64,000 bases of DNA from Desulfosporosinus sp. (GCA_031292055.1 JARLHV010000038.1:1-64000), one strand, 5' to 3'; shown: positions 23,243-32,626, counted from the first letter of the stretch. Numbers and translations are program-made. The notes: a model not told the origin generated them from the letters alone.

Positions 23243-24727
23243 CTAGTCTTTTTCGAAAGAAATTCTAATCAATTCAATAGCTTTATCTAAGCGTTCTAAA
23301 CATTTCCTTTTCCCCAAGAGGGCCATGACCTCAAATAGGCCCGGACTAACGGTGCGACCTGTTAACGCTAATCTTGTTGGATGAATAATAACACCGCCCT
23401 TGATTTTCAGATCATCCATTAACTGACGGTAGGCGCTTTCAACACTTTCGACATCAAAACGATCTAAAGTGGTTAGACACTCTCTACCCTTAGCGAGTAA
23501 AGCTTCCACGCCTTCTTGTTTCAGAAAGTATTTTTCTAGCCCCTTTTCATCATAGCTAACAATATCCTGAAAAAAGTAACGGCTTGCTTCCGCTAGTTCG
23601 CCTAAAGTTCTTACTCTTTCCCGTACCGTGCTTACGACATCACGAATGTACTCTCGCTTTTCTCCAACTTCTAAAGAAGTGATCAAACCTGCCTGAATAA
23701 AAAAAGGAATGGTTTGTAGTGTCAAGCTCTCCAAATCATAAGTGGTCATATATTGTCCATTAAGCCAAATCAGCTTTTGCACGTCATACACTGCGGCAGT
23801 TTTCGAAACTTTCTCGAGTGAAAAAGAAGGAATGGTTTGGGCAGGAGAAATGATTTCGCTTTGTTCCTCTAGAGGAGACCAGCCTAGAAGAGTCAAATAA
23901 TTAACTAAGGCTTCCGGTAGACAACCCATCTCTTGGAATTCTCCAACAGCGGTTGCGCCATGCCTTTTGCTTAACTTACTGCGGTCTGGGGCCAAAATCA
24001 TGGATAAGTGAGCAAATAACGGTATCTCGTATTCTAAGGCGCGATAAATAAGACATTGCTTGGGGGTATTTGATAAATGCTCCTCAGCCCGAATCACATG
24101 ACTAATTTGCATGGCATTGTCATCAACCACACAAGCGAAATTATAGGCAGGTGTTCCATTTGATTTCATGATAATAAAATCATCGAATTGCTCTGATTCA
24201 AAGCTTACTGGGCCTCTAATGATATCCTCAACGAGAACTTGACCTGCATCCGGCCCTATAATTCGGATTACCGAGGAAAGCCCCTGCTCCAGTCGAGCTT
24301 TTACTTCCTCAGGAGATAGGTTTCGACATTTCCCCGGATAACGAAAGGGTGTGCCCTCTTGCCGTTGTTTTTGACGTTCCTCTTCTATATCTTCCACGCT
24401 ACAAAAACAATGGTAGGCCTTGTTTTCCTTAAGTAACGTCTGAGCCGCTTTTGTGTAAAGTTCTTGTCGCTGGGATTGGAAATAAGGACCGAAATCACCG
24501 CCTTTTTCCGGTCCCTCATCCCAGTCTATCCCTAACCATTTCAGGCTACTAAGAATTTGACTTACGGAATCTTCTTTAAGTCGTTCTGTGTCTGTGTCCT
24601 CGATACGAAGAATTAAGCTTCCGTTGTATTTTTTGGCAAACAACCAGTTAAACAAGGCTGTCCTTGCTCCCCCGATATGCAAGTAACCCGTAGGACTCGG
24701 GGCAAATCTGACTCTAACTTTTTTCAT
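23243..24727 (-). CDS. gltX: Glutamyl-tRNA synthetase
   Basis: A 494-residue class I synthetase with both ATP motifs: PSPTGYLHIGGARTAL (HIGH) at the N-terminus and KLSKRHGA (KMSKS) near residue 247. It charges tRNA-Glu, which feeds both protein synthesis and, through HemA, heme synthesis, whose genes are in this window. Many Clostridia have no glutaminyl-tRNA synthetase and use this enzyme on tRNA-Gln followed by amidation; the tRNA-Gln gene next door fits that. ATG start; the upstream hypothetical gene ends 16 bases before. Confidence 0.96.
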   Translation of the reverse strand: MKKVRVRFAPSPTGYLHIGGARTALFNWLFAKKYNGSLILRIEDTDTERLKEDSVSQILSSLKWLGIDWDEGPEKGGDFGPYFQSQRQELYTKAAQTLLKENKAYHCFCSVEDIEEERQKQRQEGTPFRYPGKCRNLSPEEVKARLEQGLSSVIRIIGPDAGQVLVEDIIRGPVSFESEQFDDFIIMKSNGTPAYNFACVVDDNAMQISHVIRAEEHLSNTPKQCLIYRALEYEIPLFAHLSMILAPDRSKLSKRHGATAVGEFQEMGCLPEALVNYLTLLGWSPLEEQSEIISPAQTIPSFSLEKVSKTAAVYDVQKLIWLNGQYMTTYDLESLTLQTIPFFIQAGLITSLEVGEKREYIRDVVSTVRERVRTLGELAEASRYFFQDIVSYDEKGLEKYFLKQEGVEALLAKGRECLTTLDRFDVESVESAYRQLMDDLKIKGGVIIHPTRLALTGRTVSPGLFEVMALLGKRKCLERLDKAIELIRISFEKD

Positions 24728-24743
24728 GTATTACTCTCCCAAT

Positions 24744-25229
24744 CTAAACCACAGTTAATTTCTTTCGTCCAATAAGTGTACAACATTTTTGTTCTTCAAG
24801 GTAATCACATAGGGCCACGAAATCTTCATAGCGATTAATTTTTGCCAGATTCCTCAAATCAAGCATAATACCTGTACTTAAGTGTCTTATAAATTCCATA
24901 TCCGCCAGTCTTGTTTCCTGAAATAAGCCACGTTGCCAATTGTAGACATATGGCAGGAAATCGTCCCAGTTTTGATCAAAATATTTGACTTTGGCATAGC
25001 AAAGTTTATAGAGGTAAAAGATCATTCCCAACGGGGATGCTTTCCTGGCAAATTTATGGCTGAAGTGTACTTGTATAGGATGATGCTCATGGTGCCGTTC
25101 CCAGTAAAGGTCAACGTTACTTTTTAGTTGGTACTTATCTAGGATTTCACACTTCTCCATTCCAAGTTCTTGTCTTAGATAGTCATCCCTAATCTCTTGT
25201 GTAGCACTCTTCAATAATTGGTAATTCAA
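24744..25229 (-). CDS. Hypothetical 161-residue protein upstream of gltX
   Basis: A soluble, mostly helical protein of unknown family, rich in Tyr, His and Leu (YWERHHEHHPIQVHFSHKF, FYLYKLCYAKVKYF, DFVALCDYLEEQKC). The TTG start follows a long G run (GAGGGGGGG) at suitable distance. The 16-base gap to gltX indicates a shared transcript, but I cannot suggest a role in translation from the sequence. Confidence 0.6.
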   Translation of the reverse strand: MNYQLLKSATQEIRDDYLRQELGMEKCEILDKYQLKSNVDLYWERHHEHHPIQVHFSHKFARKASPLGMIFYLYKLCYAKVKYFDQNWDDFLPYVYNWQRGLFQETRLADMEFIRHLSTGIMLDLRNLAKINRYEDFVALCDYLEEQKCCTLIGRKKLTVV

Positions 25230-25457
25230 TCAGGTCCCCCCCTCAAGACTAGTCTCGCTGAATCCTTAGTGAACGGAAAATAATATAATCAACCTATTAT
25301 ATTATTTTATCAGTGTCTAATTATATATCAGTACAAATCTATTTTTCAATGCCTTAATTAATAGATTTGATTAGGAACTATGCCCATCCTTGGATAAACA
25401 AAGCAAGCCTTGCCATTTAAATACTCTCTGACCGTTCACTATTGAAGTTATAAGAGT

Positions 25458-25489
25458 AATAGCACTTGCTAACTTAAGCAAGTGCTATT
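25458..25489 (-). terminator. Hairpin terminator
   Basis: AATAGCACTTGCT pairs perfectly with AGCAAGTGCTATT, 38 bases past the stop of the MetE-like gene; only a weak T tract follows. Confidence 0.6.
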
Positions 25490-25526
25490 CTGAAGTGGTA
25501 TAGGTAATCGAGTTAGGCATCCATGC

Positions 25527-26621
25527 TTAGAGTGTTGTTAGCGGCTCAGCTATAATGTTCTGAGCTTTAAGGCTTAAGGCTACTTCCTGCGTTAGTGCAT
25601 AGACCTTTTCCGCCACATCGATTGGACAACTTCCCACTCCGCAACTTGGTGTGATCAAAGACTGTTCCAATAAGGATCTTCTGTCAATACCATTTTGAGC
25701 AAGAAAAGCAACGTGTTGTTCAAAGAGAATAATTAAATCCGCAGAACTCAACTCCAGAATTTTTTGGCTTGTCGGGATTAATCCCCAAGCTAATAACCCG
25801 CCTCTTTCCAGAAAAGCCTTAAGCTCTTCCAGATAAACTGTCATGCTTGTGAAATACCCATACGCATCAAAGTTGACAATATCCGTTTTTGACTGGAAAA
25901 TTATTGACCAATCTGTACTGGCACAAACATGAATTCCGGCTATACCGTTAGCTAAATGAATGGAGTCGATTATTTCGTTTAGCTCATTAATTATTTCTTC
26001 TTTCTTTAAGGTTATGAAGGTCGATTGTCCATAGCCGTATAATCCAGGCTCATCGATAAAAATAATCACTGACTTATTATACTGATTTAAAGTTTCAGTC
26101 TGCCAAAAGGCTTGCAAAGCGAGAGATTTAACCACAATTTCCCGCAATTCCGAGCTGTAATAAGCAGACCTTCTATCTTGATCCGTTAATTGCAACCCAA
26201 GGGTAATCGGTCCTGTTACTTGCCCTTTAATAAATTTAGCCTCTTTAAAATCACCCTCAGTTAACCTTTTCAGAAAAGCATGGAATCCTTGAGCGGATTC
26301 TTCAGGAAATGCAAAAAAGTCAAAGTTGTCTGAGTTTCCTTCTATTATCTCTAAATATTTATTGTAAAACTCGGTTACCTTGTCTATCCAATTTGCCTGG
26401 GAAGTGTCAAAAAACAGCTTTCCTTCTTTCTCAACGACCAAACCAAGCTTGAACAAAGGAGCGATATATTGGTTTAACATCCCTTCTGAAGAAGCTTGAT
26501 TAGGCAGTTGCGGCCAATGGGGTACTTCTTTTAAAGTTCGAATCAATTCTAATGCTTCCGCCGTTTTCAAATGTGGCAAACTGCCAATGCCAATGGCTAA
26601 TAACGACAAATCAGTCTTCAA
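25527..26621 (-). CDS. MetE/UroD-superfamily methyltransferase (core-MetE-like)
   Basis: A 364-residue single barrel of the methionine synthase C-terminal/UROD superfamily. It opens with AIGIGSLPH, and has the zinc-ligand type motifs GIHVCASTDW and SCGVGSC, plus FIDEPGLYGYG. Without the N-terminal half of MetE it resembles core-MetE enzymes that take methyl groups from corrinoid proteins rather than folate; that is the likely reaction but not proven. The TTG start has AAGGAG seven bases upstream, whereas the ATG six bases before it overlaps the site. Single gene with its own terminator. Confidence 0.72.
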   Translation of the reverse strand: MKTDLSLLAIGIGSLPHLKTAEALELIRTLKEVPHWPQLPNQASSEGMLNQYIAPLFKLGLVVEKEGKLFFDTSQANWIDKVTEFYNKYLEIIEGNSDNFDFFAFPEESAQGFHAFLKRLTEGDFKEAKFIKGQVTGPITLGLQLTDQDRRSAYYSSELREIVVKSLALQAFWQTETLNQYNKSVIIFIDEPGLYGYGQSTFITLKKEEIINELNEIIDSIHLANGIAGIHVCASTDWSIIFQSKTDIVNFDAYGYFTSMTVYLEELKAFLERGGLLAWGLIPTSQKILELSSADLIILFEQHVAFLAQNGIDRRSLLEQSLITPSCGVGSCPIDVAEKVYALTQEVALSLKAQNIIAEPLTTL

Positions 26622-26746
26622 TTGCATGCTCCTTAGTATTTATTTGAGTTTATGGTAGGGAAAAAAGTATATCCAGCCTTCTCTAATTTAAAGGAATACT
26701 CATATATTTATAGAAACCATCTGTTATGAAGAGGGAGTTGAGTAAC

Positions 26747-27016
26747 TTGAGTAGAGATAATTTTGCTCTTAAAAATGGATTTAAGAGTTATGCAGAAATG
26801 CTATCGAACAGTTTTACCATTGTCTTTGACCATGGAATTTCCTTTTTTGCCACAAGCATTCGTAATAATGATTGGCTAGCCTGGATAGACGAGCGTCCAG
26901 AGCGAGTTATAGGAATTTTTGAAACCTTAGAAAAAGCGCACGAACAATTATTTTATTATTTCGCAGAGCAGGAATTTGAACAGATGAAACGAAAGGATTT
27001 TGAGCATTTGTGTTAA
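26747..27016 (+). CDS. Hypothetical 89-residue protein
   Basis: A small soluble protein of unknown family with aromatic-rich stretches (SFTIVFDHGISFFATSI, WLAWIDERPERVIGIF) and a helical, acidic C-terminus. The likely start is the TTG nine bases after GAGGGAG; an upstream ATG at 26726 contains that site. It converges on the DUF1385 gene only three bases from its stop. Confidence 0.55.
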   Translation: MSRDNFALKNGFKSYAEMLSNSFTIVFDHGISFFATSIRNNDWLAWIDERPERVIGIFETLEKAHEQLFYYFAEQEFEQMKRKDFEHLC

Positions 27017-27019
27017 GTC

Positions 27020-27748
27020 TTAAACAAGTACCATTCTTTCTTCGGATTCTATTGCCCTAGCTAACGTGGCAATTGCCACTCGCAGCTGCTCTTCCGTCGG
27101 TTCTGCAGTCACAATGTATTTCTGAATGAATCCAGCAATCAGAAACGCCTGTTTTAAGCGTTGGTTACGAGAACTCCAGTTGAAGATTTCATAACCGATC
27201 GATAGGGATACTACCAAAATTAGCAGTGGCATCTGATAGGTCAGCAACGATAGCACAATCAATATTGGCAATAATAATACAACTAAATTAGTTCCGCAAC
27301 GCTCACTAACTCGGCTAGCCTCCCTTACCGCACTCAGGGAAAGATCAGCTCCACTTGTATATATGTTAAAGGCTTTATGCTCTGCTCCATGAAACTGCCA
27401 AAGTCGTTTCAGGAGAAATACTAATGCCATCAGAACAAAAGCGTAGATAGCGAGCACCGGCCAGATCGACTCGGAAACGACCATTTCATTGGCAGTAGGA
27501 GGAAATACCCACTCCCACGGTATAACAAGCAAAAAGATCATGCCTATAAACATTTTAAGATTAAGCTTCGCCAACCTAGAAACTCCGCGTAAGAAAGGGA
27601 CCTTGTCCATTACATTAAATATCCTAATCCCCGGCAACCGCCTTACCTTAATAGATATCTTACCTTGTGATAGTCTCCCTCGGACTATGTGCGTATTGGT
27701 GGCAAATGTAATCCCATCAAGATGTGCTCGCCCTCCTATAACCGCCAT
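27020..27748 (-). CDS. DUF1385 integral membrane protein
   Basis: A 242-residue polytopic membrane protein of the DUF1385 family, recognised from AVIGGRAHLDG at the N-terminus (family form GGQAVIEGV) and QFHGAEHKAFNIYTSG followed by SERCGTNLV. The conserved His and Cys suggest a metal site; the family is widespread in Firmicutes, often near prmC/prfA, but its function is unknown. Here it stands alone. The ATG start has GGCGGTG upstream; a GTG three codons earlier lies within that site. Confidence 0.85.
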   Translation of the reverse strand: MAVIGGRAHLDGITFATNTHIVRGRLSQGKISIKVRRLPGIRIFNVMDKVPFLRGVSRLAKLNLKMFIGMIFLLVIPWEWVFPPTANEMVVSESIWPVLAIYAFVLMALVFLLKRLWQFHGAEHKAFNIYTSGADLSLSAVREASRVSERCGTNLVVLLLPILIVLSLLTYQMPLLILVVSLSIGYEIFNWSSRNQRLKQAFLIAGFIQKYIVTAEPTEEQLRVAIATLARAIESEERMVLV

Positions 27749-27803
27749 ACATCTCACCGCCTTTTAAATTAGCCTCAGTGTTATATACACCTGCCCGTCT
27801 ATC

Positions 27804-28955
27804 CTAGCTCAATTGAAATTTAACAAAAAAAGTCGTCCCGGAAGAGGAAGATTCCACATCAATCTTGGCATTATGTCTTTCAGCAATATTATAACACGTC
27901 GCTAGGCCCAATCCAGTCCCCCCTTCCTTAGTTGTCAGGAAGGGGGTCCCTAATTTCGCAAGAATGTCTTCCCTAATTCCTATACCTTGATCTTGCACTG
28001 CAAGCACTATACTGTTGGCCTCCATATAGGTCATTATCTTCAGTATACCCCTTGAAGGCATCGCCTCGAATCCGTTTCTAGTAAGATTTAATATTAACTG
28101 CCTGATTTCTCGTTCGTTCATTGTTAATTCAGTAACTTTTTTAGTTTCTAATATAACTTTTTTGTCTTGGTTCGTAGCATCGGCAAGGATTAAAGGGTAT
28201 AACGAATCAACTAAATTATTGAGTTTTACGACTGTGTTTGATTCCGTTTTTGTTTTTGCTATCGATAAGAATTCAGTTATTATACCATTAGCCCTATCTA
28301 ATTCACTGATCATCAAATCATAGTAACCTATATTTTCGTGTGAAGTATCCCTATTTTTTAAGATCTGTAAAAAGCCTCGTACTGTCGTCATCGGGTTCCG
28401 CACTTCATGGGCAATACTAGCCGCCAATTCTCCAACCAGATTTAAGCGATCCAGGCGAGCCATTTCCTCTTCAGCCAACTTCCTTTTTGTGATATCAAGC
28501 ATTTGCATTAAGAATAACTGCATGCCCTCAGAATCTTGAAAAGGGTGTTGAAATACTTCGAAAATAGTATCTTTAATGACACATTGCCATTGCTTTAAAA
28601 TTTCAGTACCTGAGGTCGCTTGAGTATGACAATTGCTACAAGGTTCATCTTTATTTAAAAGTATATTATAGCACTTTCTATTATCTGGATCACCATGAAT
28701 TTTCTTAAAATTATGGTTAGCAAAAATTACTTTGCCTTCACTTGTGCGAAGGTAAACTAATCCAGGTAATCCATTTAATATAGCATACAGGCGTTTTTGC
28801 TCTTCTTCTGTAGAATTGTTCAATATCTTTCGTTTAGTTACCTCATGAGCAATAGCAGAATTATGGATAATTCTTTCAGGTTTATCAAATTTTTCCCTAA
28901 AGTCAATTTGCCTACTCTTATCATATGTAACTAAAAAGTCATTTTCAAGTAACAT
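27804..28955 (-). CDS. PAS-domain sensor histidine kinase
   Basis: A 383-residue soluble kinase. Residues 50-165 are a PAS domain with three Cys in the arrangement CY-x9-PCSNC (95, 106, 109), which suggests redox or metal sensing. Residues 168-235 are the HisKA domain with phospho-acceptor H183 in SIAHEVRNPMTTVRGFL, and 255-383 the ATPase (NLTRNGFEAM, DQGIGI, GGTGLGL). The H-box sequence is of the Spo0-phosphorelay kinase kind. No response regulator is adjacent, so it is an orphan. ATG start with GGGAG upstream. Confidence 0.85.
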   Translation of the reverse strand: MLLENDFLVTYDKSRQIDFREKFDKPERIIHNSAIAHEVTKRKILNNSTEEEQKRLYAILNGLPGLVYLRTSEGKVIFANHNFKKIHGDPDNRKCYNILLNKDEPCSNCHTQATSGTEILKQWQCVIKDTIFEVFQHPFQDSEGMQLFLMQMLDITKRKLAEEEMARLDRLNLVGELAASIAHEVRNPMTTVRGFLQILKNRDTSHENIGYYDLMISELDRANGIITEFLSIAKTKTESNTVVKLNNLVDSLYPLILADATNQDKKVILETKKVTELTMNEREIRQLILNLTRNGFEAMPSRGILKIMTYMEANSIVLAVQDQGIGIREDILAKLGTPFLTTKEGGTGLGLATCYNIAERHNAKIDVESSSSGTTFFVKFQLS

Positions 28956-29197
28956 ATTAGCCTACTCCCAACTTTTTTCGATGTTGTATACCTTTCTACA
29001 AATTACTTTTAATTCCTCCTTTGAAGACTATATTTCTATTATTTTCGCATAGTTTTACAGGAATAAATTGGGTATAAAGGTATATTTATCAACTGAGCGC
29101 ATTGCTCAAAAAGCATGCTATTTGCATTGACAAACAATAGCTTTTATAATACTTAATATTGACAAGTTTTTATTATACTAAGTTCGACATAAAGGGG

Positions 29198-29521
29198 GTG
29201 AATATTATAAATAATATACCAGATTCCGACTTGGATAACTTTGCTAAAGACCTTGAGAAAAATGCTAAGCAACAATCTATGAATATGGTAAGTTTTAACG
29301 ATCTGTTTACACCATCTTTTATGACTAGTCACACGCAATTTTCTAATTTTAAAGAGTTGCTGGATACTGGAAAGTTCAATGTAAAAACTCTTGATGACTT
29401 CATGGCTATCCTCGATGCTAAATTTGATGCTTTTATCAATAAAACAACTAAATTTAAAACCTGGGAGAAAATGCAATCGACCGCTGTTGCTGAATTTATC
29501 AAGAAAGACTCAACCCTCTAG
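29198..29521 (+). CDS. Hypothetical protein, unusual start region
   Basis: A soluble helical protein of about 107 residues (SDLDNFAKDLEKNAKQQS, FSNFKELLDTGKFNVKTLDD, KTWEKMQSTAVAEFIKK); no family recognised. A strong ribosome site AAAGGGGG sits at 29191-29198, but no ATG, GTG or TTG lies at the right distance: the GTG used here touches the site, while codons at the ideal distance are ATT and ATA. The frame is open upstream to a TTG at 29159 without a site. The start is thus uncertain. A strong terminator follows. Confidence 0.5.
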   Translation: MNIINNIPDSDLDNFAKDLEKNAKQQSMNMVSFNDLFTPSFMTSHTQFSNFKELLDTGKFNVKTLDDFMAILDAKFDAFINKTTKFKTWEKMQSTAVAEFIKKDSTL

Positions 29522-29552
29522 TTCCTTGATCGTTGCCAAATTTAGATTTTAG

Positions 29553-29586
29553 AAAAGCCATCACCAAGATTTTGGTGATGGCTTTT
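29553..29586. terminator. Bidirectional terminator
   Basis: A 15-bp perfect stem (AAAAGCCATCACCAA and complement) with a four-base loop between converging genes; A/T ends give T tracts both ways. Confidence 0.85.
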
Positions 29587-29588
29587 CC

Positions 29589-30224
29589 TTAGTTAACTAA
29601 TTCGAAGGCTGATTTCTGAGAGTTGAAAATATATACTTCTCCGGTTTCAATTCTATAATACATACCCACAATATCGAGCTCACCTTTGTTATACTTTTCT
29701 TCAACATAAGGGTAAGTTAACAAGTGTTTGATCTGCTCAACTATATTTATATGCTCGGTTAACCATTCTCGCATTTCCAGGTCACTACCTTTTACTTCTT
29801 CCATTACCCTTTTCTTAACATTCTCAGAAGTTTCTAACCATTTTTTGGTAGCAGGTATTTTATCGAGAACATCCTCCGGCAAATAAATTGCCGCGCAACC
29901 TCCACAGTTAGAATGACCACAAATAATAATATTTTTTACTTTTAATACCATTATAGCATATTCAATTGCTGCCGTAGTCGCTGAAGTAGTAGCTAGATAC
30001 TCATGCGGCTGCTTATAGTTTGGAACAATGTTGGCGATATTTCTAACAACAAACAATTCTCCCGGCAATGATTTCGTTATCAATTCTGGTACTACTCTTG
30101 AATCAGAGCATCCAATGAACAACGTGTGAGGTTCTTGATGTCGTTTTAATTTACAAAACAGATTTTTATGTTCTTCAAAGTCTTGTGTTCTGAATTTAAT
30201 TAGGCCTGCCACTAAATTGTGCAT
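29589..30224 (-). CDS. Beta-class carbonic anhydrase
   Basis: A 211-residue enzyme interconverting CO2 and bicarbonate. All zinc-site residues are seen: C39 and D41 in FIGCSDSRVVPE, H104 and C107 in CGHSNCGGC, with D41-R43 forming the usual dyad. Cytoplasmic, no signal peptide. ATG start with GGAGGAG nine bases upstream. Single gene. Upstream, 30225-30627 holds only a terminator for the next gene. Confidence 0.94.
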   Translation of the reverse strand: MHNLVAGLIKFRTQDFEEHKNLFCKLKRHQEPHTLFIGCSDSRVVPELITKSLPGELFVVRNIANIVPNYKQPHEYLATTSATTAAIEYAIMVLKVKNIIICGHSNCGGCAAIYLPEDVLDKIPATKKWLETSENVKKRVMEEVKGSDLEMREWLTEHINIVEQIKHLLTYPYVEEKYNKGELDIVGMYYRIETGEVYIFNSQKSAFELVN

Positions 30225-30541
30225 CAGCCATCTCTCCTCCTTTTAACCTAAGTTTTACACACGCAAACTGTAGTTGCTGAGAATGCTCAGATATCTAATA
30301 CCTTTGATATATTAGTTTGAGCCAAAAGTTTGCTGATAATTATGATCTCTTATATGAAGATTAGCATCGTGGCGGATATTAGTCAATATAGCTATTACAT
30401 GTCGATATGGACACAATCAGTTTTTTTTATTGTCAATTGATTATCGGACCAATTGTGCTTAACCAACCTGCTATTAAAGCTTTCCACATATACTTTTCTC
30501 AGAATATAAAGGACTCAAGATCGGTTTTTTTCATGGTAGTC

Positions 30542-30584
30542 AAAAAGCCAACGACTAGGCCTAAGGGCTTGTCGCTGGCTTTTC
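30542..30584. terminator. Terminator hairpin
   Basis: AAAAAGCCAACGAC pairs with GTCGCTGGCTTTT (one G-U) around about 15 bases; on the minus strand a T tract follows, after the FMN reductase gene. Confidence 0.7.
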
Positions 30585-30627
30585 TACTTATTGAGAAATT
30601 ACGGACAGAATCTCTTTTATTTTATTA

Positions 30628-31188
30628 CTAACCTTTACGGATTAGAACCGCTACCATTTCTTTCCCGGCTTCATGAATGGCATCGAGCTTGTAGCCTTTA
30701 TTTTTCTGTGTAATCCCGATTAAATCAAATTTTTCAGCTCTGACATGAGTGAAAAGTCTCTCCATAGAGGTAAGACAAGAAGTTAGTCCATTACCGCTAC
30801 CACCAGCTGCAGCCACAGCTAAGATAGGTTTCCCTTCCAAAAATGTCTTATCTTTCTTAAATGCCTCACAACGTCGTAAACGGTCCGAAAAATTTTTAGC
30901 GGATTCACTCATTTCTCCAAAATAGACTGGAGTTACCATGATAAAGGCATTGATATTCGCCATAGATGCGTATAAATCTTGAAAATCATCTTGCACTTGA
31001 CATTTGTGTTCATTACGACAAGTTCCCCATCCGTTACCACAAGCTTGGCAGTGACCAATTTGTTGCCGATTGAGGTTCACCATAACAACATGTGCACCAG
31101 ACTCTTCAGCTCCTGTTTTGGCGGCGTTACCACAGGCAGCTGTCAACCCATCTATATTCGGGCTACTTGTAAAAATCATCACGTTCAT
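30628..31188 (-). CDS. NADPH-dependent FMN reductase / iron-sulfur flavoprotein-like
   Basis: A 186-residue flavodoxin-fold protein: MIFTSSPNIDGLTAAC binds the FMN phosphate, and TPVYFGEMSESAKNFSDRL is typical of the family. Between them lies a four-Cys stretch, CQACGNGWGTC then KC (C-x2-C-x6-C-x5-C), reminiscent of iron-sulfur flavoproteins, though spaced differently from the methanogen Isf motif. The product likely moves electrons or reduces quinone-like or metal substrates. The ATG start has AAAGGA upstream; the longer frame does not. Confidence 0.8.
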   Translation of the reverse strand: MNVMIFTSSPNIDGLTAACGNAAKTGAEESGAHVVMVNLNRQQIGHCQACGNGWGTCRNEHKCQVQDDFQDLYASMANINAFIMVTPVYFGEMSESAKNFSDRLRRCEAFKKDKTFLEGKPILAVAAAGGSGNGLTSCLTSMERLFTHVRAEKFDLIGITQKNKGYKLDAIHEAGKEMVAVLIRKG

Positions 31189-31329
31189 TTTTCTCAATCC
31201 TTTATCCTTTTCAATTTTAGCACTTCTATAGTGTATCAGGAAAATTATGTTCATGGAAGTATATGATTGTTTTGATTGAAAGGTAACAAACTTAAACCTT
31301 TTTGAAAAAATAAATGTGTTCCAAAGTAA

Positions 31330-31449
31330 CTAAAAATAATTAATATATATGTAATATACACCTGCAATCACAGCTGGGATCGCACACGCAATAATGTAAG
31401 CGACTATCGTTGGTTTGACTAGATCCCTCCAAACACTATTTACTGACAT
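31330..31449 (-). CDS. 39-residue membrane miniprotein
   Basis: A short frame with GAGGTGAG eight bases before its ATG. The product begins MSVNSVWRDLVKP and then has one membrane helix (TIVAYIIACAIPAVIAGVYY), ending in YINYF. No family known. It lies alone between the FMN reductase and the prenyl synthase genes. Evidence is the ribosome site plus a plausible single-span protein. Confidence 0.5.
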   Translation of the reverse strand: MSVNSVWRDLVKPTIVAYIIACAIPAVIAGVYYIYINYF

Positions 31450-31619
31450 GATACACTCACCTCAAAGTTTAGTCTCCCCCACGAACGTTATCTTAATACT
31501 TTTTATACAATCATCAACAGCTTCAAAATCTTTTAAAATGCAGGTATCCTATCTTTGCCTTTATGACATAATATAAAGAGCTTTATTTAGAATTTTGATA
31601 GAGGGCAGAGGCTGATGCA

Positions 31620-32609
31620 ATGAGTATCCAACAACTTTATACCGCGGAGAGGGCTATTCCCACTCTACAATTTCCGGAACTTCTTTTTGTTGAAGATCAG
31701 TTACAGGTCGTACTCAGTAAAGCCAATGGTCTCATTCAACAAACCTGTGTTACTCTGCTGCAATCTGGGGGAAAAAGAATCCGACCGCTCCTCACGTTAT
31801 ACAGTGGCATGTGTTTTGCTCCCTTAAATCCCTTCATGATCCAAGCGGCTGTTGCAGCAGAACTTATTCACATGGCTTCCCTAATTCATGATGATGTTAT
31901 AGATGAATCGGCTACTCGACGAGGAAAACCGACCGTTAACTCCCTCTATGGGGACCATGCAGCGGTTCTGACCGGGGATTACCTCTTTGCCGAAGCCTTT
32001 AATATCCTCTCTAAACATCAATTACTAGACAGTATGAAATACCTTGTCGAAGCAATCCAGGCCATGTGTGATGGAGAAGTGAATCAAGCGGATGAGCAAT
32101 TTTCCACTTCGATCGACACGAAGCATTATTTTAGTCGAATTGCCAAGAAAACAGGAGCCCTTCTGGCTGGCTGCTGTCAATCGGGAGCTATCCTAGCTGG
32201 GGCCTATTCGAAAGATTTAACTCTCATGCGTGAGTACGGATTAAACATTGGCTACGCCTATCAAATCACCGATGACATCTTAGATATCAGTGGGGATACT
32301 GATTCGCTAGGGAAACCAGCCTGTACCGATCTCATTAATGGCAATATCACTCTTCCCATCCTTTATCTCTTGGATAACCCCATTTATGGAAACTGGCTCA
32401 GTGAAATCCTGGCAACACGTAAAATCTCATACTCCACCGTCCAAAGTATCAAAGAAGCTCTTATTTGTTCAGAGTGCCTTGAGCAAGCCTATTCAACAGC
32501 TACGCAATGTATCTGTAATGCCAAAGCTAGCTTGGAGGAAATCCCTGAGAGTCCTTATCGAACAGCTCTTGTTCATTTGGCCGATTCGATCTTACAACGC
32601 ACAAATTAG
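31620..32609 (+). CDS. Trans-polyprenyl diphosphate synthase (HepT-like)
   Basis: A 329-residue all-helical prenyl synthase that chains isopentenyl units. First Asp-rich motif DDVID (91-95) in ASLIHDDVIDESATRRG, second DDILD in AYQITDDILDISGD, and the substrate motif GGKRIRP near residue 50. It converges on the YtpB-type gene, whose substrate is heptaprenyl diphosphate, so a C35 product is attractive. A second full copy lies at 49.2 kb with the menaquinone genes. ATG start with GAGG upstream. Confidence 0.9.
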   Translation: MSIQQLYTAERAIPTLQFPELLFVEDQLQVVLSKANGLIQQTCVTLLQSGGKRIRPLLTLYSGMCFAPLNPFMIQAAVAAELIHMASLIHDDVIDESATRRGKPTVNSLYGDHAAVLTGDYLFAEAFNILSKHQLLDSMKYLVEAIQAMCDGEVNQADEQFSTSIDTKHYFSRIAKKTGALLAGCCQSGAILAGAYSKDLTLMREYGLNIGYAYQITDDILDISGDTDSLGKPACTDLINGNITLPILYLLDNPIYGNWLSEILATRKISYSTVQSIKEALICSECLEQAYSTATQCICNAKASLEEIPESPYRTALVHLADSILQRTN

Positions 32610-32626
32610 TTACATAACTAACTCAA

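Noticed and set aside
30407..30631. 74-codon plus-strand frame
   Set aside because: It runs through the terminator of the FMN reductase gene and lacks a ribosome site.
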